Shown one piece after another: positions 6,013 through 6,195 of a stretch of DNA of 6,195 nt (the stretch's first letter is position 1; every line of letters begins with the position of its first letter). Source of the DNA: UBA1181 sp045600225. GTDB taxonomy: Bacteria; Bacteroidota; Bacteroidia; Bacteroidales; Paludibacteraceae. The translations under genes and the position numbers were made by a program. The stretch lies in assembly GCA_045600225.1 (NCBI GenBank), contig JAZRXL010000042.1:1-6195 (forward strand). Reading direction: 5' to 3'. The notes under the pieces were generated by a model that was not told where the DNA came from, made no database searches, and saw only the letters and a program-made list of their open reading frames with translations.

Positions 6013-6060
6013 GGTATACCTGATAAAGCAAAATTAAATGGATGTTCAATTTGCAAATAG
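5479..6060 (+). CDS. BspA-like leucine-rich-repeat protein fragment, 5' truncated (likely gene remnant)
   Basis: The protein consists almost wholly of 23-residue LRR_5 (BspA-type) repeats of the form IEIPNSVTxIxxxAFxGCxGLTS, ending in a short cap (FKKLGIPDKAKLNGCSICK). BspA-like proteins are normally exported surface proteins that bind host or other bacterial surfaces. Here there is no signal peptide, no N-terminal domain and no C-terminal sorting domain. The only start in this frame is a GTG at 5479 inside the first repeat. The frame is open back to a TGA at 5428-5430, and repeat-like coding (YGCIGLTYIEIPNS) begins at about 5437 without any start codon. So the 5' end has been lost. It is more likely a silent cassette or decaying fragment than an expressed protein; a cytoplasmic LRR protein from the GTG is possible. 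The LRR call is firm. Confidence 0.75.
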   Translation: MTNIEAGAFGGCLGLTSIEIPNSVTSIEAGVFKGCTGLASIEIPNSVIGIGWSAFEGCSGLKSVVLPNSIKSIGKCAFKGCTGLTSIEIPNSVVGIGWNVFEDCSALVSIQIPSSVKNIGYEAFKGCTSLKSIEIPNSVTHIYTGAFSHCTGLTSVVISNSVTEINEQTFLDCKFKKLGIPDKAKLNGCSICK

Positions 6061-6195
6061 GGTGTCCAATTTGTTGATTTTATTCTGAAAGTTTTTTGTG
6101 ACTTCTTTAGATGTATTTTACAGATATTTAGACCGTTGGATAGGTGTTATTTGATGTAACGCTGTGATAGGTTGTATTCTCTAATTTTTTCTGGC

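Noticed and set aside
6061..6195. GATAGGT repeated at 6139 and 6166 after the LRR gene, considered as a site or element end.
   Set aside because: The repeat is only 7 bases in AT-rich DNA with no supporting context, and no ORF, RNA or terminator is convincing here.

Overview
The window looks like an accessory (defence-island) region of a Bacteroidales genome. The signs are promoter boxes of the TAnnTTTG type, little use of Shine-Dalgarno sites on most genes, a BspA-type leucine-rich-repeat fragment, and the apparent start of an IS110-type transposase. No species can be named from the sequence.

Minus strand, 4692 down to 97: five tightly packed genes read in the same direction. In transcription order they are an AAA ATPase of the RloA/OLD-like type (4692-3355), an RloB-family TOPRIM protein (3365-2703, overlapping the ATPase gene by 11 bases), two small paralogous TIR proteins (2667-2101 and 2099-1554, 1 base apart), and a large protein with an N-terminal TIR-like domain, a TIR domain with an intact catalytic glutamate, and a SLOG-like C-terminal domain (1557-97, 4-base ATGA overlap). 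The last three recall Thoeris: TIR enzymes make a nucleotide signal and a SLOG-bearing protein senses it and destroys NAD. Here the effector domain would itself be a TIR instead of SIR2. The RloA/RloB pair is a known type of ATPase-nuclease defence module. The two modules differ visibly in base composition and meet at a 35-base gap containing a 9-base direct repeat, so the operon may be a composite of two systems.

The SLOG domain stops abruptly and the reading frame runs out at 97. At 45 to 1 a new minus-strand ORF begins (MKEVNFTQVVHRGCG), which I read as the start of an IS110-family transposase. The simplest reading is that an insertion removed the end of the TIR-SLOG gene, so the signalling module may be inactive in this strain.

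4693-4929 is a divergent regulatory region. It has one promoter candidate in each direction and several TGACA/TGTCA half-sites, including a palindrome near each promoter. On the plus strand it serves a 73-aa DUF2188 protein (4930-5151) with an unusually strong ribosome binding site. That gene is followed by a short structured RNA segment (hairpin plus a possible H-type pseudoknot) and a good intrinsic terminator.

5259-5430 is AT-rich and holds nothing I can name. From about 5437 to 6060 there is a 5'-truncated BspA-like LRR gene made of 23-residue (69-base) repeats, with no signal peptide and no upstream start codon. The final 135 bases show no gene.
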